Positions 9,194 through 17,509 of a stretch of 64,000 bases of DNA are shown here, piece after piece (positions within the stretch are counted from its first letter, which is position 1; each line of letters opens with the position of its first letter). The notes beneath the pieces were generated by a model. The model was not told where the DNA came from and searched no databases. It saw only the letters and a list, made by a program, of their open reading frames with translations. The translations under genes were made by a program, and so were the position numbers. Location: the NCBI RefSeq assembly GCF_000377905.1, contig NZ_KB898877.1, positions 62,001 to 126,000 of the forward strand, given 5' to 3'. The stretch is from Thioalkalivibrio sp. ALMg11. Lineage in GTDB: Bacteria > Pseudomonadota > Gammaproteobacteria > Ectothiorhodospirales > Ectothiorhodospiraceae.

Positions 9194-9223
9194 CCGGAGG
9201 CCCGGAACCATCCGAGCCTCCGG
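9194..9223 (-). terminator. Possible attenuating hairpin between arxC and arxD
   Basis: CCGGAGGC (9194-9201) and GCCTCCGG (9216-9223) form an 8-bp GC stem in the 135-bp arxC-arxD gap. On the minus strand it is followed by CGTTTTCC, a weak T-tract. It could lower arxD and arxXSR expression relative to the enzyme subunits, or stabilise the upstream mRNA 3' end. Confidence 0.4.
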
Positions 9224-9247
9224 GTTTCCCGGCTAGCCGCATCCAAC

Positions 9248-10456
9248 TCAGGAACTGACGGTCGCCTGTCGGCCGCGCACGGACTCATCGCCCGCAAACG
9301 CCATCGGGCTGTCGGAAAGATTGAACAGGCGTTCACCCAGGGCATACAGGGCGAAAACCAGCGCAATACCCATCACGGTCAGCACCCATTCCATGGGGGA
9401 TGGGGCATATTCCACCAGCCCCCGCTCCCAGGTTCCCTTGAATAGCGGGACCACCTGGCCACCGACCACGAAGTACAGCCGCTCGATGAAGATTCCGACC
9501 AGCACCAGGATGGCCGCCAGCATCTGGACACCCGGCGCGTTGCGCATACCCCGCGCCAGCAGCAGCACGAACGGCAGCAGGATTCCACCCCACACCGCGA
9601 AGTGGAACCAAGCGGAAGCCAGCAGATACTCGCTCCACACCACGTTGACCTCGGGTGCATTCGCGTACAGACCGGTCGTCATCCGGGACAGGAACAACAC
9701 CAGCGTGATCCCGGCCAGCGACAGAAACAGCTTCGGCAGTGGGCCCTCGACATCCATGCGCAGAGCCTCGGGCATACGCGAACGATTCATGCCGTAGGAA
9801 AGATGGGTGAAGAACACCAGCGCCGCGACACCCGAGAGCGCCGCCGTGGCGTAGAACCAGACCGGCAAGGTCGGATCGAACCAGAACGGCCGCATGCCCA
9901 TCATCCCGAACACCAGCGCAAGCGTACCGGCCGCCAGTAGTACGGCGATGAACGATGCGATCCCGAGCTGGCGGCTGAGCCAGCTGGTCCAGTCGCCCCG
10001 TTCCATCATGTGGAACTTCCAGGCCATGAAGATCAAATCCAGGAGGTAGAACACCCCCATCCAGAACATCGCGGACTCGATCTGCAGGTTCAGCGGGATC
10101 GCCCACAGCATGCGGAAGGTGTGACCCAGCTCCATCGCAAGCACTGCGAGGCCCGCCACCAGCGTTACGATCGCGAGCCAGATGGCCCGCTTGATCAGCG
10201 GATAGTACTGCTTGAAGCCGAACACCATGGCCAGTGCGGCAATCAGGGTCAGCCCCGAGGACATCAGGGCGAAATAGACATAGGTGGCGATCGGCAGCCC
10301 CCATGCCACATTGGCGTCCATGTTGAAGGCCGCATGGCCCCGAGTGAGCAGGGCAAATGCAACGATGGCGAACGTCACGACCGCAATGACGCCCCCCACA
10401 ACAAGCATGCCCGTCATCAGCCCCGTGTTCTTGCGATCAATGGTATCTGCACTCAT
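9248..10456 (-). CDS. arxC: ArxC-like NrfD/PsrC membrane subunit
   Basis: 402 residues, very hydrophobic, with about ten predicted membrane helices (for example near 15-37, 52-75, 88-108, 163-185, 270-300, 352-375). It matches the NrfD/PsrC family of quinone-interacting membrane anchors, with PIATYVYFALMSSGLTLIAAL and FHFAVWGGILLPFVLLL. In the complex it would exchange electrons between the iron-sulfur subunit and the membrane quinone pool. It lies 12 bp after arxB in the same operon. Which quinone is used cannot be told from the sequence. Confidence 0.88.
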   Translation of the reverse strand: MSADTIDRKNTGLMTGMLVVGGVIAVVTFAIVAFALLTRGHAAFNMDANVAWGLPIATYVYFALMSSGLTLIAALAMVFGFKQYYPLIKRAIWLAIVTLVAGLAVLAMELGHTFRMLWAIPLNLQIESAMFWMGVFYLLDLIFMAWKFHMMERGDWTSWLSRQLGIASFIAVLLAAGTLALVFGMMGMRPFWFDPTLPVWFYATAALSGVAALVFFTHLSYGMNRSRMPEALRMDVEGPLPKLFLSLAGITLVLFLSRMTTGLYANAPEVNVVWSEYLLASAWFHFAVWGGILLPFVLLLARGMRNAPGVQMLAAILVLVGIFIERLYFVVGGQVVPLFKGTWERGLVEYAPSPMEWVLTVMGIALVFALYALGERLFNLSDSPMAFAGDESVRGRQATVSS

Positions 10457-10468
10457 GACTTCTCTCCC

Positions 10469-11215
10469 TTAGGATTTCGGCTGGAACGCGGGGATACCGG
10501 CGCCGGCACCGAGGTAGTAGACCTGCGGACGGTTACCGGTGTGATCCTTTAACCGAATCCCTTTCTTGTTCGCGATCAGCTTGTTCACGTTGCTGTCCGG
10601 GTTATCCAGATCGCCAAAGAAACGTGCCTTGGGCGGACAGGTCCGCACGCAGGCCGGCACGTAGTCGACCAAGTCCGGATCGTCCTCGTCGAGGTCCGGA
10701 ACACCTTCCGGTGCCTTGCTCACGCGGTGGTAGCAGAAGGTGCATTTCGACACCACGCCTTTCGGCTGGACGCCAATGCCACGCCTCGGGTCCTGATCCG
10801 GACTCTGGCCCGGCGGATCCCAGAGCTGCCCGCCACTGCCGGGAAAGACCTCCTTGAGGTCCGGCTCCACCAGGGGGGCCTCGTCGGCGAAGAAGCGCAC
10901 GCCGTAAGGGCAGGCGATCATGCAGTACTTGCAGCCGATGCACTTGTCCCAGTCGATGAACACGATGCCACCGGCGTCGGGATCCTTGTAGGTCGCCCGG
11001 GTGGGGCAGACGTGCACGCAGGACGGGTCCTCGCATTGCATGCACGGCCGCGGCAGCCACTTCATCTGGCCGCTCGGGTACTCCCCTTCGGTGTAAAACA
11101 GCACGTCCTGCCAGTTCTCGCCGGGCAGGGTGTCGTTCTCCATGCCACAGGCAGTGGTACAGGCCTGGCAGCCAGTACACTTGTCGAGGTCAATGACCAT
11201 TCCCCACTTTGCCAT
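10469..11215 (-). CDS. arxB: ArxB-like four-cluster iron-sulfur subunit
   Basis: 248 residues of the DmsB/PsrB-type ferredoxin subunit. Cysteine groups for four 4Fe-4S clusters are visible: CTGCQACTTAC near the N-terminus, CMQCEDPSCVHVCP, CIGCKYCMIACP and CTFCYHRV with CVRTCPPKA. No signal peptide is seen, so it is probably exported with the Tat-carrying ArxA. It would carry electrons between the molybdopterin subunit and the NrfD membrane protein. It sits 40 bp after arxA. Confidence 0.9.
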   Translation of the reverse strand: MAKWGMVIDLDKCTGCQACTTACGMENDTLPGENWQDVLFYTEGEYPSGQMKWLPRPCMQCEDPSCVHVCPTRATYKDPDAGGIVFIDWDKCIGCKYCMIACPYGVRFFADEAPLVEPDLKEVFPGSGGQLWDPPGQSPDQDPRRGIGVQPKGVVSKCTFCYHRVSKAPEGVPDLDEDDPDLVDYVPACVRTCPPKARFFGDLDNPDSNVNKLIANKKGIRLKDHTGNRPQVYYLGAGAGIPAFQPKS

Positions 11216-11255
11216 CTTCTAGTCTCCTGAAATCGTTCGCATCAAGGTGTCGGGC

Positions 11256-13766
11256 CTAGACCCGTTCCACATCCACCTTGCCGGTGTAGTAGGCAACCAG
11301 GCCGGAGATCGGATCCGACACGTTGGCGGTAATCTCGTTGGGGTTCCCGGGCGCCACCGAGCGCTCCTGCGCCTCGGCCCAGCGACCCTGCGCCCAGTGC
11401 CCGTGTTCGTACGGCAGCACAATGGTGTCCGGGCGATTCTGGGGCATGAAGCGGACATAGCCTTCGATGGTCCCGAGATCCGCGGTGATGCGGACCCGAT
11501 CGCCATCCCGGATCCCGCGTTCACGTGCGGTACTCGGGTGCATCTCCACGTAGGTGCGATCATTGCCCCCGACGCTCGGCTGCATCAGGGCAATGGCGTG
11601 CGGGATGTTGCCGCTTCGCCCCTCCGCAGTCATCGGGGTCTTGGGCGTCACGAAAAAGAGGTCGCGGTTACCGCCCGTGTATTCGGGCGCCACCCATTGC
11701 GGGAACCCGACGCGGTCACGGTCCACAGCCAGATGCTGCGTGATGTAGTCAGCCTGTTCCTCGAGATGCGAGGACTTGAACTCGAACTTGCCGGACTGGG
11801 TGCGCAGCAGCTTTTCCCCGACCTCCTCTTCGGACATCTCGCGGTTGTAGCCGTCACCATCCCACTCGAGGAACACACCCCGGTGCTGTTTCCAGTGATA
11901 CGGCTTCTTGTACCAGACACCCTTCTCGACCCAGGACTCGTAACTGTCGACACCGTTATCGCCCGGGTCGTCCTCGAAGCCCCGCGCCAGGTGACGCAGG
12001 AGGTTCTCGACGCTGTCGATCTGACGGTAGTAATCGCCGGTCGGCCCGTTAATGCGCTTGCCGATCTCGATCATCATGTTGCCGAACTCGGTGGTGTCGT
12101 AGAGCGGCTCAACCGCCGGCACCCGCAGCGCGGTCATCGGCCAACCCTCGAACGGATAGGTTGGCGAGTCCTGCAAGCGTTCCAGATAGGTGGATTCGGG
12201 CAGGATCAGATCGGCGAACTTCGCCGTTTCCCCCGGGTAGGGCGAGGTATCCACCACGAAGATCTCGCTCATCATCTTTTCCCATTCCGGCGCATCCGGC
12301 GCGGTCCAGATGGGGTTGGTGGTGTAGAACATCGCCATCTTCAGCTTGTAGGGGTCGCCGGCGTTATGGTTCTTCGCCGTTTCCTGCATCATGGTTCCGG
12401 CAAACGGCCACCGTTCAGTCCCCGCCATGTCGATCCGGGGATGCCTGCCGGCCATATCGCGCGCGATATCGTCCATGTAGTCGCCCGCATCGGCCGGGCC
12501 CGAGCCATAGGACGGCCCCATCTGGTAGAACAGCCCCCCTTCGGCGAACATCGCGCCAGACAGCGCGTTCAGGGCGTGAATGGCCATCCCGTTGTACACA
12601 CCATTGGTATGCGAAGTCGGGCCGCGTTCAAAGACCGCCATCGCCGGTCGGGTGGTACCGAATTCGCGCGCGGTCTTGAGGATGTCACTGGCTGGAATGC
12701 CGGTGATGCCTTCCGCCCATTCGGGGGTGCGGTCCTTCAGTTCGGCGTTCCACCAGTCGGCCAGGCCGAGCGTCCACTTCTCCTCGAACCGGTTGCGACT
12801 CACGTGCTGCCCGGTACGGAACCGGTTACGACCGTCGTCGAAGTCGCCCACGAACTCCCGGTCCCAGAGACCCTCGGTCAGCATCACATGGGCAATCGCC
12901 AGGGCCAGGGCCCCATCCGTTCCCGGTTTCACCATCAAATAGCGGTCGGCGGCCGCCATGGTCGGATTCATCCGCACATCCACCGCAGTGACCTGGGTGC
13001 GCGGGCTCTTGCTGCGCATATGTCCCCATACCTGCATCAGGTAGTTGTAGGGACGGAAGGCCTCCAGGAAACTGGCCCCGAAGGTCAGCAGGTAGTTGGC
13101 ATTCTTGTAGTCATAAGAGTTGTACGAATTGTTGCCGTCAGTGGCGGCCTTGGCCCGCTTCGACCCCTCCGCGCACATCGAGGCGTGCCCGATGGCGGAA
13201 TTCGGCGTGCCGACCAACTGCCCGAACGCGCCGTACAGCCCTGCATCACTCGGGCCCCAGCCACGCCCGTAGAAATGCGCGATCTTGTGCGCCTCACCGT
13301 TCTCGCGCAGTTCATTGATACGGGTGGCGATCTCGTCATAGGCCTCATCCCAGGAGATCGGCTCCCAGCCAGGATCCTCGTTCCGGCCCTTTTGCGGATT
13401 GGTTCGCCGCATCGGCCCCTTGAACCGGTCAGGGTCATACAGGAAATAGGTTCCAAGATGGCCCTTGGGACAGAGCTTGCCGTTCGCGATCGGATTGCCC
13501 GGGTCGCCATAGATGGAGGTCACGCGGCCGTTATGCGTGTACACGTTAATTCCGCAACGGGCCGGGCACTGGTGACAAATATTCTTGGTCACCTGGGCAT
13601 CCGCAAAGGTCGCGGCGCTCGCGGTACTGGTCACACCCGCCGATCCCGCGGCGGCCGTGAATCCGGCCAGTTTGCCCATGCCGGCAACCCCCGCCACGGC
13701 CCCGGTCGCACCGGTGGCCTGCAGAAATCGCCTGCGGTTCAGCATTTTTTCCAGGATGGCTTTCAT
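11256..13766 (-). CDS. arxA: ArxA-type molybdopterin arsenite oxidase
   Basis: 836 residues, DMSO-reductase family. A twin-arginine signal is visible: NRRRFLQATG then a hydrophobic alanine/glycine stretch. The 4Fe-4S site is C64-x2-C67-x3-C71-x27-C99 and the probable molybdenum ligand is C198 in HASMCAEG. Residues 166-171 read YGRGWG; the literature I recall distinguishes ArxA (xGRGWG) from the arsenate reductase ArrA (RGRY), so the arsenite-oxidising direction is favoured. ArxA oxidises arsenite to arsenate in the periplasm, usually under anoxic conditions. The ATG overlaps the arxB' stop by 4 nt (ATGA). Other family members (TtrA, PsrA) were considered; the motif and the B'ABCD-XSR gene set fit Arx better. 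Confidence 0.85.
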   Translation of the reverse strand: MKAILEKMLNRRRFLQATGATGAVAGVAGMGKLAGFTAAAGSAGVTSTASAATFADAQVTKNICHQCPARCGINVYTHNGRVTSIYGDPGNPIANGKLCPKGHLGTYFLYDPDRFKGPMRRTNPQKGRNEDPGWEPISWDEAYDEIATRINELRENGEAHKIAHFYGRGWGPSDAGLYGAFGQLVGTPNSAIGHASMCAEGSKRAKAATDGNNSYNSYDYKNANYLLTFGASFLEAFRPYNYLMQVWGHMRSKSPRTQVTAVDVRMNPTMAAADRYLMVKPGTDGALALAIAHVMLTEGLWDREFVGDFDDGRNRFRTGQHVSRNRFEEKWTLGLADWWNAELKDRTPEWAEGITGIPASDILKTAREFGTTRPAMAVFERGPTSHTNGVYNGMAIHALNALSGAMFAEGGLFYQMGPSYGSGPADAGDYMDDIARDMAGRHPRIDMAGTERWPFAGTMMQETAKNHNAGDPYKLKMAMFYTTNPIWTAPDAPEWEKMMSEIFVVDTSPYPGETAKFADLILPESTYLERLQDSPTYPFEGWPMTALRVPAVEPLYDTTEFGNMMIEIGKRINGPTGDYYRQIDSVENLLRHLARGFEDDPGDNGVDSYESWVEKGVWYKKPYHWKQHRGVFLEWDGDGYNREMSEEEVGEKLLRTQSGKFEFKSSHLEEQADYITQHLAVDRDRVGFPQWVAPEYTGGNRDLFFVTPKTPMTAEGRSGNIPHAIALMQPSVGGNDRTYVEMHPSTARERGIRDGDRVRITADLGTIEGYVRFMPQNRPDTIVLPYEHGHWAQGRWAEAQERSVAPGNPNEITANVSDPISGLVAYYTGKVDVERV

Positions 13767-15040
13767 AGATTCTCCTCCACTCCCTTCAGCTCTTCTCGTG
13801 GCCCCGTGCCGGCGTGGCCCGGAGGTGTTTCGTCGCGACCCGGGGCGACGGCGGCGTCCCGGGAATGCTCGGCGGGCTTTCCGAACAGCAGCTCGTAACC
13901 GCCATCCGCCAGTAGCCCGTATTTCTTCGCGCAGGACGCGCAGAGCCCCTCTTCACGATTGCCGGGGCAGAACGCCCGGCATTCGCGGCAGTACTGATGC
14001 GCATGCCGGATCAGCGGCCCGGACACACCGTCCTCGGGTGCCAGTTCCAGCGCCCGTTCCGGGCACACGCGGACACACAGCTCGCAGGCGATGCAATCCG
14101 CGGGCTCGAAATCGAGTCCACTCCCGTCCTCGTCGTTGACCGCCCGGAGCGCCCCGGTCGGACAAAGCGACGCGCACACGCGCTGGTTGCAACAACGCGA
14201 TTCGTCCACACCGAGGCGGGGAGCCATCGACGCCGGAACCGTGCTCGCGAACGTCCCTACCGCCCGCGACAGTCGCTGGCGCGGCAGGGCCGCGATCTTG
14301 TCCACCAGGGGACGCGTTTCCGCGGCGCCCTCCGCAGGGGCATCCAGACCGGCGCCACTCAGTGCGCCACCCGCGGAGCGTCCCGCCATCTGCCGGAACA
14401 ACTCCCGTCGGCCGAAGCGCGTCTCGCATTCGGGCAACGGAATCGATTGGCTCGTCGCCCGGCGCGCCGCCAACGGCCGATCCTCTACCCGGGGCCAACG
14501 ATGCGGCGGGGCCCCCGCCGACTCCAGAGCAGACGCAGCAACGGCCACCGACTCCGCCATCGGGACGGGTTGCCCCCCGGCCGGACAGGATTCGCACCAG
14601 CCGCGGTTGATCAGCACGAGGGGCGCACCACGCAGGGCCGACAATTCGGCCAGGGTGCCGCTGTCCAGGCCCGCCAGACAGGGAACCCGCAATGCCCCAC
14701 TGTCCATGGCCTCGCGCGGGACGCGCCAGCATTCGACCGGCAACTCTGCCGCGCTGTCCTCGACCGGACCGTCCAGGTTCTCGGAACGCGGGAATCCGCT
14801 CACACGCAGCGCTCCAGTGGGGCACGCCGCGGCACACTGGCCGCAACGCAGACAGGTGTCCGCAAGCGTGAGCGTTCCCCTTGCGCCTTCCAGTGCGTCC
14901 GCCGGGCAGGCATCGGCGCAGTCGCTGCACCGCGACAGCGGCGAACGCCCGGGAAGACAAGCGGAAGCCAGAAACGCCACCTCGGGGATATCCGGGTGCA
15001 AACGCTGATAGGCATGCTGTGGTGCGGTGGTTTCCCGCAT
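13763..15040 (-). CDS. arxB': ArxB'-like multi-cluster ferredoxin protein
   Basis: 425 residues, first gene of the arx operon. Ferredoxin-type cysteine groups occur at both ends: CSDCADACP and CLRCGQCAAACP near residues 38-75, and CNQRVCASLCP and CIACELCVRVCP near 285-340. Further pairs CRECRAFC and CASC follow. The middle (about 90-275) has no recognised domain. No signal peptide or membrane helix is visible, so its cellular side is unclear. In described arx clusters a gene at this position is called arxB'; a role in electron transfer or maturation is inferred from position. GGGGGATTGA precedes the ATG at 15040. Confidence 0.8.
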   Translation of the reverse strand: MRETTAPQHAYQRLHPDIPEVAFLASACLPGRSPLSRCSDCADACPADALEGARGTLTLADTCLRCGQCAAACPTGALRVSGFPRSENLDGPVEDSAAELPVECWRVPREAMDSGALRVPCLAGLDSGTLAELSALRGAPLVLINRGWCESCPAGGQPVPMAESVAVAASALESAGAPPHRWPRVEDRPLAARRATSQSIPLPECETRFGRRELFRQMAGRSAGGALSGAGLDAPAEGAAETRPLVDKIAALPRQRLSRAVGTFASTVPASMAPRLGVDESRCCNQRVCASLCPTGALRAVNDEDGSGLDFEPADCIACELCVRVCPERALELAPEDGVSGPLIRHAHQYCRECRAFCPGNREEGLCASCAKKYGLLADGGYELLFGKPAEHSRDAAVAPGRDETPPGHAGTGPREELKGVEENL

Positions 15041-15131
15041 TCAATCCCCCAGGTTGGGACCGGACTCACCGGATGTCGGCGACCATGGCAGGCCGCTTCA
15101 CGGCCAGCGTCTCGGTTATATAGGGATCGAG

Positions 15132-15148
15132 TTGCAAAGCGTGTGCCA
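15132..15148 (-). promoter_or_regulatory. Sigma-54 promoter of the arx operon
   Basis: Read on the minus strand the site is TGGCACA-CGCT-TTGCA, against the sigma-54 consensus TGGCACG-N4-TTGCA: one mismatch, with the invariant GG and GC correctly spaced. Transcription would start near 15120, leaving an 80-nt leader before arxB' at 15040. The operon's own NtrC-type regulator is the expected activator. Confidence 0.85.
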
Positions 15149-15224
15149 GATCACGCCAGAAGCCTCCCATCGGCCACCTGACGGGCTCCGGCAACGACGC
15201 GCCGGACTTGCGGCGCGCAGCCTT

Positions 15225-15240
15225 GTTACCCAGCGGTAAC
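15225..15240. promoter_or_regulatory. Upstream activator dyad 1 (probable ArxR site)
   Basis: Perfect dyad GTTACC-CAGC-GGTAAC. Its centre lies about 86 bp upstream of the -24 element of the arx promoter. The same half-sites and 4-bp spacer recur 43 bp further upstream. The position and pairing are typical of enhancer sites for NtrC-family activators. Confidence 0.7.
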
Positions 15241-15266
15241 GGTTTCGAGATTTCCAGCTCAGAAGT

Positions 15267-15284
15267 GGTTACCGGTTGGTAACC
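15267..15284. promoter_or_regulatory. Upstream activator dyad 2 (probable ArxR site)
   Basis: Perfect dyad GGTTACC-GGTT-GGTAACC, centred 43 bp (about four helical turns) from dyad 1, which places both on one DNA face. It shares the GTTACC-N4-GGTAAC core with dyad 1. Confidence 0.7.
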
Positions 15285-15419
15285 CCGAGTGGGTCCGTCC
15301 ACGCGGCCGCTCAGGCCGTAGCGGAAATGGCCCACAAATCGGCGACCCAAAATCTGTGTCGTAGCGCCTTGTGGCGATGCCGGTGGCCTCAGGACGTATC
15401 CCGGATACCGTTACATGGC

Positions 15420-15535
15420 CCGATGGTTGCTAGGGACACTGCAGGCGACGGCATCCCTAGCCGAACGCCCATGTGCATCTCCGGCGTGCTTCCAACGCCA
15501 CCTCTGTTGGGCCGGCCTGGCGCCGGCCCTTTTTT
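15420..15535 (+). ncRNA. Candidate structured small RNA ending at a terminator
   Basis: Three consecutive stems precede a T-run. GCTAGGGA/TCCCTAGC are at 15429-15436 and 15454-15461. GGCGT/ACGCC are at 15483-15487 and 15495-15499. The terminator GGGCCGGC/GCCGGCCC follows at 15509-15529 with six T. No protein gene on the plus strand ends here, so the terminator needs another transcript. The 5' end is undefined and no known RNA family was recognised. Confidence 0.4.
15509..15535 (+). terminator. Intrinsic terminator upstream of the FKBP gene
   Basis: Eight-base-pair GC stem GGGCCGGC (15509-15516) with GCCGGCCC (15522-15529), loop CTGGC, followed by a T6 run. It reads on the plus strand and lies 105 bp before the FKBP start. 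Confidence 0.75.
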
Positions 15536-15640
15536 ATATGTTTTGTTTGAGGGGTAGCGAGTCGCTACCGCCGCGCACGGCAAAGGCGTGGCCGCAGACC
15601 GAGAGCCTCCGAAATATTTTTCGCATGGGAGAGAGATAAC

Positions 15641-16099
15641 GTGATACCGGGAACCATTGCACGCGGCCAGGCCGTGACCCTGCTGTACACGGTTCGCGAC
15701 GATGCCGACGGCAGCCCACTGGACGACTGGCTGAAACATCCCGCGGACGAGCCGATACGCTATGTGCATGGCCAGGAGGACGCCGGCCTGCCCGGTCTGG
15801 CGCCCGCGCTACAGGGGATGCAGGCCGGCGACCGGGGTAAACTCACCATTCCGCCGGTGCTTGCCTTCGGCGAACACCGGCCGGAATTGGTCTTCGAAGC
15901 CGTACGCGAGAATCTGCCCGACAACATCGCACTGGAACCGGGCCAGCGGCTCTACAGCCGTGGCGAACAGAATGTCTTTCAATTGAAGGTCGTTCGGCTT
16001 ACCGAGAAGGGCGCGATCCTCGACGGCAATCATCCGCTGGCCGGGCGAACCCTGTGCGTGCAGTACCAGATCCTGCAGGTCGACAATGCCGAGGACTGA
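15641..16099 (+). CDS. FKBP-type (SlyD/FkpB-like) peptidyl-prolyl isomerase
   Basis: 152 residues. The N-terminal half has the SlyD/FkpB pattern: VTLLYTVRDDADGSPLDD, then GLPGLAPALQGMQAGDRGKLTIPP, followed by an inserted flap before the final strand. It would speed proline isomerisation and act as a chaperone in the cytoplasm; no signal peptide is visible. It lacks the histidine- and cysteine-rich metal-binding tail of E. coli SlyD. The start is GTG at 15641 with GGGAGAG 8 nt upstream. It is convergent with the hemerythrin gene. A link to arsenic enzyme folding is only positional. Confidence 0.82.
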   Translation: MIPGTIARGQAVTLLYTVRDDADGSPLDDWLKHPADEPIRYVHGQEDAGLPGLAPALQGMQAGDRGKLTIPPVLAFGEHRPELVFEAVRENLPDNIALEPGQRLYSRGEQNVFQLKVVRLTEKGAILDGNHPLAGRTLCVQYQILQVDNAED

Positions 16100-16220
16100 C
16101 CGCTCCACGCCACGGGACACGGGGATTGCCCCCTGACGCCACAAACAAGGCACGGCCCCGCCCCAGGGGTTCATTGCCCCCCTTGCCTTTGGCTCCTCGC
16201 AACGACGAGGGAAAAAACGC

Positions 16221-16634
16221 CTACGCGTCGGCCCTTTGCGCAAACTGGGCCAGCAAGGCATCCATGGTGGTGAAATGGCGCTGATACCAGGGGATGATCT
16301 CGTCATCCAGGGCGGCCGCGAGATCCCCGCCCTGCACCGAACCGTCCTCCAGCCCGGCCAGCAGCGCCTCCCAGCGCGCCAGATGGGCCGCGTGCTCCTG
16401 GCGGTGATAGTCCGCCTGAGGAAAGCGCACGCGCTCCATCAGCGCATCCTCGCGGGCGAAGTGCTCGCGGTTGTAGTCCACGAAGGCGGCAAAGGCCGCG
16501 TGCAGGGCCGCGTCGTCGCCCGCCGCCCGGGCCTGCCCGACCTGGTCGAGCAGGCGCGCCGCCTCGTGGTGGTCCTCATTCATGGAGGCCTGTTCCAGTT
16601 TGGGCACCTTCAGGGCCCGTTGTGCATCGCTCAT
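16221..16634 (-). CDS. Bacteriohemerythrin-like protein
   Basis: 137 residues, four-helix hemerythrin fold. Di-iron ligand candidates are visible: HHEAA near residue 15, HFAREDALME near 59, HRQEHAAHL near 80 and a late HF near 123. Such proteins bind oxygen or nitric oxide, or sense iron and oxygen. AAGGAG sits 6 nt before the ATG at 16634. It is the last gene of a minus-strand run from arsR through acr3, the CC-motif protein and Usp, so an oxygen or redox role beside arsenic resistance is plausible but unproven. Confidence 0.85.
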   Translation of the reverse strand: MSDAQRALKVPKLEQASMNEDHHEAARLLDQVGQARAAGDDAALHAAFAAFVDYNREHFAREDALMERVRFPQADYHRQEHAAHLARWEALLAGLEDGSVQGGDLAAALDDEIIPWYQRHFTTMDALLAQFAQRADA

Positions 16635-16668
16635 GGTCCGCTCCTTGTGTTGCATACGGTTAGCGTGC

Positions 16669-17493
16669 TCAGTGTTGGCTTGGCACCAGCAACGTCAGGC
16701 GCCGGGCCTGACGGCATACGGCTTCGGCCGTGCTGCCGAGCAGCAGGTCGGTGACCGGGTTACGGCCACGCTTGCCGATGATCACAAGATCCACAGCCTT
16801 TTCCTCCGCCACCCGGCCGATCACGACCGAGGGCTTGCCCTGCCCCACGAGCACGGTATCAAAGGCGCGCTCCCCGGCTCGCTGCACCAGACCCTCGACA
16901 TGGGCCTCGATGGCCCGACGTTCGTCGGCACGATCGGGATCATCGTCCCAGCGCCCGACCGCGACCACCACCCCGCGACGGCACTCGGGCAGCACCTTGA
17001 GAAAGACCTCTTCCGCCGCCTCAGCGGCCTGCGAGCCATCGGTGGCGAGTAGCGGGCGGCACACCGGGGCCTCGGCCAGTACCACGTCGCCATCGGTGGG
17101 TACCAGCAGCAACGGCCGCCGGGCGCGGCGCGCGAGGTCCAGCACCGTGCTGCCCAGAAAGATGTCGCGCAACGTGCTGTGACCATGGCTGCCGGCCAGG
17201 ATCACGCCGGCGCCGCGCTCGCGGGCCACGCGTTCCAGCTCGGACGCCACCGCACCTGCGCAGACGGCCGTATCCATCTCGAAGCCGCGCTCGCGCAGCC
17301 TCGCAGCCATCTCCTCCAGGCGCTGTTCGTAATACGGGCCATGCCCCAGCTCGGGGGCCTGGGTGTAGCCCTCGACCAGCACGTAGGCCAGGGTCAACCG
17401 CCGGCAACCCAGGGCCCGCAGGCGTTCGAGCTGGGTCTCCAGCCGGGCCGAGGCAGGCGAGAAGTCCACTGCAACCAGAATATGTTCGAACAT
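16669..17493 (-). CDS. Tandem universal stress protein (UspA family)
   Basis: 274 residues with two Usp domains. The first begins MFEHILVAVDFS and ends with the nucleotide loop GSHGHSTLRDIFLGST. The second ends GKRGRNPVTDLLLGSTAE. Both loops fit the G-x2-G-x(9)-G-S/T ATP-binding pattern. GGGAGAG lies just before ATG 17493, which was chosen over upstream in-frame starts lacking domain similarity. It follows the acr3/CC-motif pair by 16 bp and probably belongs to the same transcript. Cytoplasmic stress role; the specific signal is unknown. Confidence 0.87.
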   Translation of the reverse strand: MFEHILVAVDFSPASARLETQLERLRALGCRRLTLAYVLVEGYTQAPELGHGPYYEQRLEEMAARLRERGFEMDTAVCAGAVASELERVARERGAGVILAGSHGHSTLRDIFLGSTVLDLARRARRPLLLVPTDGDVVLAEAPVCRPLLATDGSQAAEAAEEVFLKVLPECRRGVVVAVGRWDDDPDRADERRAIEAHVEGLVQRAGERAFDTVLVGQGKPSVVIGRVAEEKAVDLVIIGKRGRNPVTDLLLGSTAEAVCRQARRLTLLVPSQH

Positions 17494-17509
17494 CGTACTC
17501 TCCCAGCCT

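Noticed and set aside
11256-13766. Tetrathionate, polysulfide or arsenate reductase instead of ArxA
   Set aside because: The YGRGWG motif and the B'ABCD-XSR neighbourhood fit ArxA; the ArrA RGRY motif is absent. A tree would settle it.
11247-13898. 883-residue plus-strand open frame opposite arxA
   Set aside because: It is the antisense frame of a GC-rich gene; it has no family motifs, while the minus strand has complete cofactor sites.
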